From JANXUF01 sp043747685 (GTDB lineage Bacteria; Actinomycetota; Acidimicrobiia; Acidimicrobiales; Ilumatobacteraceae), in NCBI GenBank assembly GCA_043747685.1, contig JAYTOR010000091.1, positions 1 to 6,266 of the forward strand: 6,266 bases of DNA, read 5' to 3'. A model generated the notes under the pieces. That model saw nothing but the letters and a program-made list of their open reading frames with translations. It did not search any database and was not told where the DNA came from. Shown one piece after another: positions 1 to 5,676 of the stretch. The position numbers and the translations under genes are program-made. Position 1 is the first letter of the stretch, and every line of letters starts with the position of its first letter.

Positions 1-251
1 ACGCAGTCGAGCAGGTCGTGTTCGAACACCGGCCGCATGAAGCGCACCTCGCCGCCACCGGATCGCACCCAATCCAGTCCCCACAGCGCTGCAGGGGGAT
101 GCGTCAGATAGGCGTACGTCGTCACTCCGGCAACGAGCGCGCCGGGGAACCCGGCAGCTCGGGCGCCGGCATCGGTGTGTATCGCGTTCCGAGCATGTTC
201 TGCGAGGTTGTGGGCCCGCACACTGAACATCTCCGCTTGCACCGCTGTCAT
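1..251 (-). CDS. MaoC-like hotdog (acyl dehydratase-like) protein, C-terminus cut by window edge
   Basis: Reading the minus strand from the ATG at 249-251 gives 83 codons without a stop up to the left edge. Residues 22-43 (NAIHTDAGARAAGFPGALVAGV) match the hydratase-2 region of MaoC-like hotdog proteins: Asn-x-Ile-His, then Ala/Gly-Phe and a Val-x-Gly turn. They are followed by a stretch (TYAYLTHPPAALWGLDW, residues 45-61) and EVRFMRPVF (68-76), where the second hotdog strands usually lie. MaoC enzymes hydrate or dehydrate acyl-thioesters in the cytosol. Here the residue two before the conserved Asn, normally the catalytic Asp, is Ala20, so activity is doubtful. Related actinobacterial proteins of this kind also lack the Asp, as far as I recall. 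The chosen start is the only ATG/GTG that keeps the whole motif; ATG at 228-230 is a shorter alternative. No clear Shine-Dalgarno site is visible. The family call is fairly secure; the substrate is unknown. Confidence 0.75.
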   Translation of the reverse strand, partial: MTAVQAEMFSVRAHNLAEHARNAIHTDAGARAAGFPGALVAGVTTYAYLTHPPAALWGLDWVRSGGGEVRFMRPVFEHDLLDC

Positions 252-347
252 CGCCAGATCATGACCGAGATAGCGATCGCCGGCAACCCCATCGCTGCGA
301 ACGCATGCTGGACCGACTCCGTTGGCGATTGATCGCCCACCGACGGT

Positions 348-353
348 TACGGT
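348..353 (+). promoter_or_regulatory. Possible -10 box for a leaderless Nudix mRNA
   Basis: TACGGT fits the actinobacterial -10 pattern TANNNT. It ends seven bases before the ATG at 361, so transcription would start at or just before the start codon. No good Shine-Dalgarno site precedes the ATG. No convincing -35 box is present: TTGGCG at 322-327 would leave a 20-base spacer. A six-base match in this small region could be chance. Confidence 0.25.
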
Positions 354-360
354 GACCGGT

Positions 361-1023
361 ATGGCAGATCCCGTTGTGCGTCAGGAATTCGCTGCAGCGA
401 CCGCCGTCGTCGTGCGAGATGGCGACGCCGGGCTCGAAGTGCTGATGCTGCAACGCAGCGACCATGGGCAGTTCGCCAACATGTGGGTGTTTCCCGGCGG
501 GCGAGTCGATGACGACGACGCCGGAGACGACGAGATCGAACGGGCGAGGACGGCCGCCACCCGCGAAGCCTCCGAGGAAGTCAATCTCCAGTTGGACCCC
601 GCAACGATGGTCGCCTGGTCGCACTGGTCACCGCCGGTCATCGTCCCCAAGCGCTTTCTGACGTGGTTCTTCGTCTCGCTGTGGCGCGGTGACGAACCTG
701 TCGTCGACGGTCACGAGATCGTCGGGTACCAATGGACCTCGGCAGCTGCCGCTGCAGACAGCCTTCGCCCGATCGCCCCGCCGACCTTCGTCACACTGAC
801 GCAGCTCAGCGCTCATCCGACGTGGCAGTCGATCGTCGACAACCGCAGTCATGTTGTCGAACGCTTCGTGACCAGGGCATCCACGACCGGGCCGAGCGTG
901 CTGCTCTGGGCCGGCGACAGCAACTACGAGTCCGGCGATCCCGACAACGGCGCTGAGTTTCACCGTTTGCTGAGCCCGAGAGAGGGGCCGATGCGCTACC
1001 TCAGGGGTCCCGCGCCGCAGTAG
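361..1023 (+). CDS. Nudix hydrolase, NUDT7/NUDT19-like
   Basis: This 220-residue cytosolic protein carries a Nudix fold. The strand AAATAVVVRDG (11-21) leads to the EVLMLQRS segment (26-33), then FPGGRVD (44-50) and the Nudix helix REASEEVNL (68-76). R68, E69, E72 and E73 are the metal-binding set, and the usual Gly before the final aliphatic residue is Asn75. About seven extra acidic residues (DDDDAGDDE, 50-58) lie between the GG and the RE. Downstream, KRFLTWFF (110-117) and the APPTFVTLTQL stretch resemble NUDT7/NUDT19-like hydrolases, which cleave CoA-type or other nucleoside-diphosphate compounds; the exact substrate cannot be read here. I chose ATG 361 over an in-frame TTG at 322, which adds 13 residues with no Nudix similarity. 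A TANNNT hexamer at 348-353 would also place transcription start almost on ATG 361. It is probably co-transcribed with the gene that follows after 12 bases. Confidence 0.88.
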   Translation: MADPVVRQEFAAATAVVVRDGDAGLEVLMLQRSDHGQFANMWVFPGGRVDDDDAGDDEIERARTAATREASEEVNLQLDPATMVAWSHWSPPVIVPKRFLTWFFVSLWRGDEPVVDGHEIVGYQWTSAAAAADSLRPIAPPTFVTLTQLSAHPTWQSIVDNRSHVVERFVTRASTTGPSVLLWAGDSNYESGDPDNGAEFHRLLSPREGPMRYLRGPAPQ

Positions 1024-1035
1024 CGTCGACAGGCC

Positions 1036-1638
1036 ATGCTCGATCATGTCTTCACCGACGCCATCAGTGCGCTACGCGACGCCTTCGAGGGCGCGTTCCT
1101 CGAACGCCAGGCGTTCGAAGAACACTTCCAGTCCGATGTGCTGCTCGGCGATCTGAGTTGGGAGACGAGTTACGGCCTGCCGGGCGAAGGCAGCCCGCCA
1201 CGCATCGTTGCGCACATCAGCTTCGTCTGGCCGACATGGAGCCAAACCGCCTACCGACGTTGGTACGTCGAGGAGATCTTCGAGGACGCACCGACGATCC
1301 AGATCGAAATCGTCTTCCGTGTCCAGCGCCTGCTCGCCCAGCCGACACCGCAGGCAGTGCTCGGCGTGCTGCCGGCGTCGAGCCCGCCGATCGGTTCGGA
1401 ACGCCTGGAGCGTGCTGGGGCGACCGTCGAGATCGGCTATCTCGACGACGCCGCCGAGGAACCGGAATACGCCGTCGAGGTCGACTACGAGGGCCTGTAC
1501 GAATTGGCAGAGGAAACGCTTGCCGACGGCTCCAGCAAATCGTTGGACGAGCACTTCGGAGCGATGGGCGGCTGGATCGCCTCGATGCTCGTCAAGCTCG
1601 GCGACCTCGACGTCAAGTTCCTCCCCGCCGACGACTGA
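1036..1638 (+). CDS. Unrecognised acidic protein, 200 residues
   Basis: I do not recognise a family. The frame is open for 200 codons and begins 12 bases after the Nudix stop, with a weak AGG at 1031-1033, so it is probably translated from the same mRNA. The protein is visibly acidic, with clusters such as DDAAEEPEYAVEVDYE near residues 146-161. It has no signal peptide, long hydrophobic segment or cysteine, so it is probably cytosolic. The N-terminal third is predicted helical (ALRDAFEGAFLERQAFEEHF, 12-31). The middle looks like alternating strands (RIVAHISFVWPTW, 56-68; TIQIEIVFRVQRLL, 87-100), and the C-terminal part holds another helix (EGLYELAEETLA) and GAMGGWIASMLVKLG. The strand-rich middle with helical ends suggests one compact alpha/beta domain. 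Overlapping frames on the other strand are also open, as is common at this GC content, but the operon position and codon pattern favour this one. Confidence 0.7.
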   Translation: MLDHVFTDAISALRDAFEGAFLERQAFEEHFQSDVLLGDLSWETSYGLPGEGSPPRIVAHISFVWPTWSQTAYRRWYVEEIFEDAPTIQIEIVFRVQRLLAQPTPQAVLGVLPASSPPIGSERLERAGATVEIGYLDDAAEEPEYAVEVDYEGLYELAEETLADGSSKSLDEHFGAMGGWIASMLVKLGDLDVKFLPADD

Positions 1639-1727
1639 CCCCGGTCCCCTCCCCAGCGTGTGAGCACAACAGCCACGCATGATGGCTCAACTCCACAAAC
1701 GCGCCGACGACCGCCGGCTTGGCAGTG

Positions 1728-2702
1728 TCACAGCGGGGCGCCGCGGGCGATCAGCTCTTTCTTGATGGCGGCGGCGACGTCGTAAGACAGAATTTTTGCG
1801 CCGGCGACGTTGAGATGGAAGCCATCGGAGGCGCGAACGTTGACGCCCTGATGGGTGACGGGATCGACGATGTAGTCGGCGTAACTGCCATCGATGCCGG
1901 TGAAGCGTGTCCATGCGTCGATGTAGACGACGTCGGGACGCTTGGCGGCTTCGGCCATCGTCACGTCACGCAGGATCTGCAGGCGCGCATTGAACGTTGC
2001 CGACGAGGCATCGGGAATGCCGACCCAGAACAGTGTGCGGCCGTCTGCTGACAGATAGTCCATCACCACGCCGACCCGCCGGCCGTACTCTGCCGCCCAC
2101 TGCGGGGCGGTCACCGGATAGTCGACACCGTTGATGATCAGGTCCTGAGCGTCGTTGCCGCCGAAGGTGACCACCACGAGATCGGGGTGGTATGACTCGA
2201 CATCTGTCTTCAGTTTTGCCGGCCAGTCGTAGAAGTCCGGGCGGCTGAGGCCGGTCGAGACCTTGTAGAACAGCTTCGAGATGACCACGCCGGTGTCCTG
2301 CACCTCGCGTTCGAGCGGGGGTCCGAGATTGCCGGCATCCGAGTCGCCTGCGATGTACAGCCGCGCTGGATCGTCCTTGGTCGGAACGGTGTTCGTGTCG
2401 GCGAGCGGAGCGGCCGTCGTCGGCACGACCGTCGTCGTCGCCTGTTCCGTATCGACGGCGCCCGCCGTCGAATCGGCCGGCACCTCGTCCGGGGTCGTCG
2501 CCGGCGACCGCTGAACCGTCGACGCCGGCACGAGGGCGTCGAGGGCATTCCCCACGCCACCACCCTTGTGCGAGAGGAATCCGGTCGTCGACGCCGCGCC
2601 GACCATCGCTACGGCGATGAAGGAGGCCACGACCGTGAACAGTGCCGGGATACCGGTCCGCCGACGTCGTCGTGCTGGAGTTGGGGTCACGTAGTCCTGC
2701 AT
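1728..2702 (-). CDS. Membrane-anchored SGNH (DUF459-like) protein, partner of the MBOAT acyltransferase
   Basis: This 324-residue protein has a short cytoplasmic tail with five arginines (11-15) and one hydrophobic segment (about 18-43). A Thr/Pro/Ala/Asp-rich linker (about 59-112) follows, then an extracytoplasmic SGNH domain. The catalytic blocks are clear: GDSDAG with nucleophile Ser121, GGND with Gly182/Asn183, and SDGFHLN with Asp293 and His296. SGNH proteins beside MBOAT genes, such as AlgJ/AlgX and PatB, transfer or remove O-acyl groups on surface polysaccharides or peptidoglycan. The layout here fits the DUF459 group. Its ATG overlaps the MBOAT stop as TGATG, and no Shine-Dalgarno site lies upstream, so translation is probably coupled to MBOAT. 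The family and pairing are well supported. The acceptor polymer, and whether the enzyme is a transferase or an esterase, are not visible. Confidence 0.88.
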   Translation of the reverse strand: MQDYVTPTPARRRRRTGIPALFTVVASFIAVAMVGAASTTGFLSHKGGGVGNALDALVPASTVQRSPATTPDEVPADSTAGAVDTEQATTTVVPTTAAPLADTNTVPTKDDPARLYIAGDSDAGNLGPPLEREVQDTGVVISKLFYKVSTGLSRPDFYDWPAKLKTDVESYHPDLVVVTFGGNDAQDLIINGVDYPVTAPQWAAEYGRRVGVVMDYLSADGRTLFWVGIPDASSATFNARLQILRDVTMAEAAKRPDVVYIDAWTRFTGIDGSYADYIVDPVTHQGVNVRASDGFHLNVAGAKILSYDVAAAIKKELIARGAPL

Positions 2703-4147
2703 CAGAAGCTGAAGTAGATGAAGTCGGCGGTGCTACCCCAGTGGTAGCAGGCGATCATCGTAGCCCCGAGACCGACGCCGATCAGGGCGGTCTGAGTCAG
2801 CGGATTCGCCGCCGAGAGATCACGGACGAGACGGCGGCCGAGGCCCTCCGGAACGAACTGCGAGGCGAGCACGACAGCGATGAGCAGCAGGACGCCGCCG
2901 TTGACGAGTCTCGACGGCGTTCCCCAGCCGGTGACCATCTGCGTCAGCACGTCTTTGGCGACGGAGAATCCGCCGCCGGTGAGCCCGGCGTTGAAGAACA
3001 CCCAGCCGAAACAGACGACGTTGAAGGTGATGAACCAGCGAACGACCGCCCCTGGGCCGGCGGGCACCGGCCTGGCGCCAGTGAGGAATCGTTCGATGAC
3101 CAGCGCACCGCCGTGGATCGCTCCCCATATCACGAACGTCCAATCGGCACCATGCCACAGTCCGCCGATGAGCATCGTCAGGAAGAGGTTGACGTACATG
3201 CGCGTCTCACCACGCCGGTTGCCGCCGAGCCCGATGTAGAGATAGTCGCGCAGCCACCGCGACAGGGTCATGTGCCAGCGCCGCCAGAAATCCTGAATGC
3301 TCAACGCCCGGTATGGGCGGTTGAAGTTCTGCGGGAATTGGATGCCGAGCAGCAACGCCAGGCCGATGGCGATATCGGTGTAGCCGGAGAAATCGCAGTA
3401 AATCTGTATCGCGAACCCGTACATCGCCACGATGTTGTCGAGCGCGCCGTAGCCCTTCGGGTTGGCGAAGACCGGCTTGACGATCCAGTCGGCAATCAGC
3501 CAGGAGATGATGACCTTCTTGACGAAACCGGAGGCGATCAACGTGAACGCGCGCGTCGCTTCGACGTGACGAGGGTCTGCGCGGCGATGGAGTTGCGGCA
3601 CGAATTCGGTGACCCGCACCAGTGGTCCGGCGACGACATGCGGGAAGAAGAAGAGGTAGGTGAAGAAGTCGAGCATGTCGACCGGTGCAGTCGTTCCCCT
3701 GCTGACGTCGATGACGTAGCCGAGTCCTTGGAAAGCGATGAACGACACCCCGATCGGCAGGATGATCGTGTCGAGCTGCAGGTTCGTCCCGAACATGCTG
3801 TTGAGCGTGCTCGCAGTCCAGACGAAGTACTTGAAATAGAAGAGCGCCCCGAGGTCGAACACGCAGGCGGCGACGACCGCGAATTTGGCGGCGGCAGTAT
3901 CTGCGAGGTTGCCGAGTAGATAGTTGACGAGCGCAAAGATCAACAGGTAGCACGCGTAGCGCGGCACCCAGCTCGTACCGAGAAAGGACCAGTCGGCGTT
4001 GTTCGCACCGTGGCGCCACCAGCCGTAGAAGAACAGGCTGGCAGCGAGCATGAACACCTTCCAGGCAACTGGCCGCTGGCGAAGCAACCAGGCGATCGGC
4101 AGCACGATCAGGAAGAAAACGGCGAACTCGCGCGCTACGAACAACAC
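2702..4147 (-). CDS. MBOAT-family membrane O-acyltransferase, AlgI-like
   Basis: With the GTG start at 4147 this is a 481-residue polytopic membrane protein of typical AlgI length. MBOAT landmarks appear in order: a first membrane helix (LFVAREFAVFFLIVLPIAW, 2-20), YGWW (41-44), FKYF (105-108), LPIGVSFIAFQGLGYVIDV (130-148), FPHVVAGPLVR (168-178), YCDFSGYTDIAIGLALLLGI (250-269), NFNRPYRALSIQDFWRRWH (274-292), LRDYLYIGLGGNR (299-311) and IGGLWHGADW (327-336). The last contains His332, the near-invariant MBOAT histidine, and the chain ends in DFIYFSF. Such proteins pass acyl groups across the membrane to an external SGNH partner, here the next gene. The open frame extends to a TTG at 4219, but homologues begin at this M-L-F position. 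The TTG is also part of a TTGACA promoter-like hexamer, so I prefer 4147. Confidence 0.92.
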   Translation of the reverse strand: MLFVAREFAVFFLIVLPIAWLLRQRPVAWKVFMLAASLFFYGWWRHGANNADWSFLGTSWVPRYACYLLIFALVNYLLGNLADTAAAKFAVVAACVFDLGALFYFKYFVWTASTLNSMFGTNLQLDTIILPIGVSFIAFQGLGYVIDVSRGTTAPVDMLDFFTYLFFFPHVVAGPLVRVTEFVPQLHRRADPRHVEATRAFTLIASGFVKKVIISWLIADWIVKPVFANPKGYGALDNIVAMYGFAIQIYCDFSGYTDIAIGLALLLGIQFPQNFNRPYRALSIQDFWRRWHMTLSRWLRDYLYIGLGGNRRGETRMYVNLFLTMLIGGLWHGADWTFVIWGAIHGGALVIERFLTGARPVPAGPGAVVRWFITFNVVCFGWVFFNAGLTGGGFSVAKDVLTQMVTGWGTPSRLVNGGVLLLIAVVLASQFVPEGLGRRLVRDLSAANPLTQTALIGVGLGATMIACYHWGSTADFIYFSF

Positions 4148-4189
4148 AGTGCCGACGATGGTAGGCGACCTCGTCGGGCGGATCGGGGG

Positions 4190-4219
4190 TTCACATGCGC
4201 GTAACACCGATGCTGTCAA
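4190..4219 (-). promoter_or_regulatory. Candidate promoter for the MBOAT-SGNH operon
   Basis: On the minus strand a perfect TTGACA (-35) occupies 4219-4214. With an 18-base spacer the -10 would be TGTGAA (4195-4190), which matches the TATAAT consensus at only three of six positions. Transcription would start near 4183, about 36 bases upstream of the GTG at 4147. The site lies in the 126-base divergent spacer between this operon and the BMP gene. On the plus strand of the same spacer the only -10-like hexamer for the BMP gene is TAACGT at 4228-4233, with no good -35. Confidence 0.35.
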
Positions 4220-4260
4220 AGGTGCGCTAACGTTTCGACCTTCCTACATACCCACCCCAA

Positions 4261-4267
4261 GGGGGAG
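4261..4267 (+). promoter_or_regulatory. Strong Shine-Dalgarno site for the BMP lipoprotein gene
   Basis: GGGGGAG sits six bases upstream of the ATG at 4274 and fixes that start, which also gives a complete lipoprotein signal peptide. A C-rich tract directly before it (CCCACCCC, 4251-4258) could partly pair with the G run and limit ribosome access, but the loop would be very small. Confidence 0.7.
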
Positions 4268-4273
4268 AAAATC

Positions 4274-5488
4274 ATGCGTTACAGCAAGCGACTTCGCGTC
4301 GCATCGCTCGCCGTGGTCCTTGGCCTTGCAGCCGCAGCATGCGGTAGCAGTGCAAAGACCACATCAACAACCGCCACGACCAAAGGCGGCACTGCCACGA
4401 CCGCCGCTACTGCGGGATCCACCACTGCGGGATCCACCACTGCCGGATCCGCTGCGGGCGCCACCACTGCCGGCTCGACCGCTGGCGGCACCAGCAGCGG
4501 TGGAACCACCTTCGGCGGCAAGCTGCCGGACTGCTTCGGCAACCCGACCGGAACCGTCACCAAGGGCTCCAAGGCAGGCATCGCCTATGACACCGGCGGA
4601 CGCGGCGACGGAACCTTCAATGACTCCGCAGCCCGCGGTGCAGACGCTGCCAAGACCGGCCTCGGCGTCACTATCGACGAGCTCGACGCGAAGACCGGCG
4701 ACGACCGCAATCCGAACCTGACGACGCTGTCCGGCAACGGTGACAACCCGATCATCGCCGTCGGCTTCCTCTTCGAGACCGACCTGGTGAAGATCGCAGC
4801 TGCCAACCCGAAGACGATGTACGGCATCGTCGACGATGTCCCGCCGGGCGCCAACGCCAACGTCTTCAGCCTCGTCTTCGCCGCCAACGAGGGCTCGTTC
4901 CTCGTCGGTGCGGCAGCAGCGCTGAAGTCGAAGTCAGGCCACATCGGCTTCATCGGCGGCCAGGACATCGACCTGATCCACAACTTCGAGGCCGGCTACG
5001 ACGCCGGTGCCAAGGCCGTCAACCCGAAGATCACCATCGAGAGCAAGTACCTCGGCGCCGCCGGCGACAACGCCGCCTGGACCTCACCTGATAAAGCCAA
5101 GGAAATCGCAACGGGCTGGTACACCTCCGGCGCCGACGTGATCTACAGCGCAGCAGGTGGTTCCGGAAACGGCACGATCGACGCCGCTGTCGCCGCAGGC
5201 GATGGCAAGTGGGCGATCGGTGTCGACTCCGACCAGTACCTGACGGCGACGCCGGCCCAGCAGAAGCACATCCTCACCTCGATGGTGAAGCATGTCGATG
5301 TCGCCACCTACGACACGATCAGGGCCGTCGGGCAAGGCGCGACGAAGGGTGCTGTGTGTACCTTCAGCCTGGCGAACGATGGCGTCGGGTACGCAACCTC
5401 CGGTGGCTATGTCGATGACATCAAGACCAAGCTCGACGGCTACAAGGCTGACATCGTCAGCGGCAAGATCGTCGTTCCCGCCAAGTAA
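4274..5488 (+). CDS. BMP-family ABC transporter substrate-binding lipoprotein (nucleoside or related ligand)
   Basis: This 404-residue protein starts with a lipoprotein signal: basic RYSKRLR, a hydrophobic core, then the lipobox LAAAAC with acylated Cys23. A low-complexity Thr/Ser/Ala/Gly linker (24-82) spaces the domain from the membrane. The mature domain has the BMP/PnrA/Med hallmarks: GRGDGTFNDSA (109-119), VGFLFETDLVKIA (163-175), SLVFAANEGSFLVGAAAALK (199-218), GHIGFIGGQD (222-231), NFEAGYDAGAKAVNP (237-251), GADVIYSAAGGSGNG (286-300), GVDSDQ (316-321) and ILTSMVKHVDVATYD (333-347). Family members bind purine nucleosides or similar ligands outside the cell and deliver them to an ABC permease. 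The ATPase gene follows in the same direction. Cys87 and Cys362, the only cysteines in the mature domain, might form a disulfide. The family is very secure; the ligand is not determined by sequence alone. Confidence 0.95.
   Translation: MRYSKRLRVASLAVVLGLAAAACGSSAKTTSTTATTKGGTATTAATAGSTTAGSTTAGSAAGATTAGSTAGGTSSGGTTFGGKLPDCFGNPTGTVTKGSKAGIAYDTGGRGDGTFNDSAARGADAAKTGLGVTIDELDAKTGDDRNPNLTTLSGNGDNPIIAVGFLFETDLVKIAAANPKTMYGIVDDVPPGANANVFSLVFAANEGSFLVGAAAALKSKSGHIGFIGGQDIDLIHNFEAGYDAGAKAVNPKITIESKYLGAAGDNAAWTSPDKAKEIATGWYTSGADVIYSAAGGSGNGTIDAAVAAGDGKWAIGVDSDQYLTATPAQQKHILTSMVKHVDVATYDTIRAVGQGATKGAVCTFSLANDGVGYATSGGYVDDIKTKLDGYKADIVSGKIVVPAK
4411..4455 (+). repeat. 15-bp tandem repeats in the lipoprotein linker
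   Basis: Two identical 15-base units (TGCGGGATCCACCAC at 4411-4425 and 4426-4440) are followed by a third that differs at four bases (4441-4455). A more decayed copy (TGCCGGCTCGACCGC) lies at 4468-4482. The period is a multiple of three, so the copies encode AGSTT, AGSTT and AGSAA (residues 47-61) without a frameshift. GGATCC recurs every 15 bases in the first three units. Unit number could change by slippage, altering only the length of the linker. Confidence 0.85.
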
Positions 5489-5548
5489 CGAGACGACTAC
5501 CGATCACGTAACCGACGACGTGGCGACGTAACAAGACCGTCGATTCCG

Positions 5549-5566
5549 CGTGTCTCACCTGACACG
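5549..5566 (+). other. Small stem-loop between BMP and ATPase genes
   Basis: CGTGTC (5549-5554) and GACACG (5561-5566) are perfect inverted repeats around a six-base loop, extendable by one G-U pair. It lies 60 bases after the BMP stop and 16 bases before a much stronger hairpin. Alone it would be weak; together the two may shield the 3' end of the upstream message. Confidence 0.4.
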
Positions 5567-5582
5567 TTGGAGATGTACTATC

Positions 5583-5614
5583 CGAGAGCCCAGGGCGCAG
5601 GCCCTGGGCTCTCG
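5583..5614 (+). terminator. Strong intra-operon stem-loop: partial terminator or mRNA stabiliser
   Basis: The arms CGAGAGCCCAGGGC (5583-5596) and GCCCTGGGCTCTCG (5601-5614) are perfectly complementary over 14 bp, with a four-base GCAG loop. The bases after it (ACTATTTCCCC) contain only a short T run, so this is not a classic full-strength intrinsic terminator. It lies 94 bases after the BMP stop and 62 bases before the ATPase ATG. In binding-protein-dependent importers, such a hairpin often ends most transcripts or protects the upstream part from 3' decay, leaving more binding protein than ATPase or permease. I infer that role here from position and structure. Confidence 0.75.
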
Positions 5615-5662
5615 ACTATTTCCCCCTCACCGAGCATCCTCGCCGATCGGCTCCGACCACCT

Positions 5663-5670
5663 GAGAAGGA
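5663..5670 (+). promoter_or_regulatory. Shine-Dalgarno site for the ABC ATPase gene
   Basis: GAGAAGGA ends six bases before the ATG at 5677 and supports that start. The gene has its own good ribosome site, so its translation does not depend on coupling to the BMP gene 188 bases upstream. Confidence 0.7.
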
Positions 5671-5676
5671 ATCTGA

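Noticed and set aside
18..332. A 104-codon plus-strand frame at the left end
   Set aside because: It is antisense to the MaoC-like reading frame, whose conserved motif decides the strand.
1072..1680. A 202-codon minus-strand frame opposite the unknown acidic gene
   Set aside because: It has Arg/Asp-rich composition without a recognisable motif. The plus-strand frame continues the Nudix operon, has a more normal composition and a short upstream gap.
1639..1727. Possible bidirectional terminator between the converging operons
   Set aside because: I looked for an inverted repeat with a T or A run and found only short GC-rich palindromes such as GCCGGC, none convincing.
2642..3919. A 425-codon plus-strand open frame opposite the MBOAT gene
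   Set aside because: It is rich in Asp, Glu, Arg and Pro with no motif, lies wholly antisense to an unmistakable membrane acyltransferase, and is the expected by-product of GC-rich codon use.
4229..4234. AACGTT palindrome upstream of the BMP gene as a repressor operator
   Set aside because: It is only six bases with no extended dyad around it; too short to support an operator call.
4050..4721. A plus-strand frame spanning the divergent spacer and the start of the BMP gene
   Set aside because: It is a Pro/Arg/Ala-rich shadow of the low-complexity linker in another frame, while the true frame has a lipobox and the full BMP domain.
5506..5532. Direct repeat ACGTAAC (5506-5512 and 5526-5532) after the BMP stop
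   Set aside because: It is seven bases repeated once, with no symmetry or promoter context; chance is a sufficient explanation.
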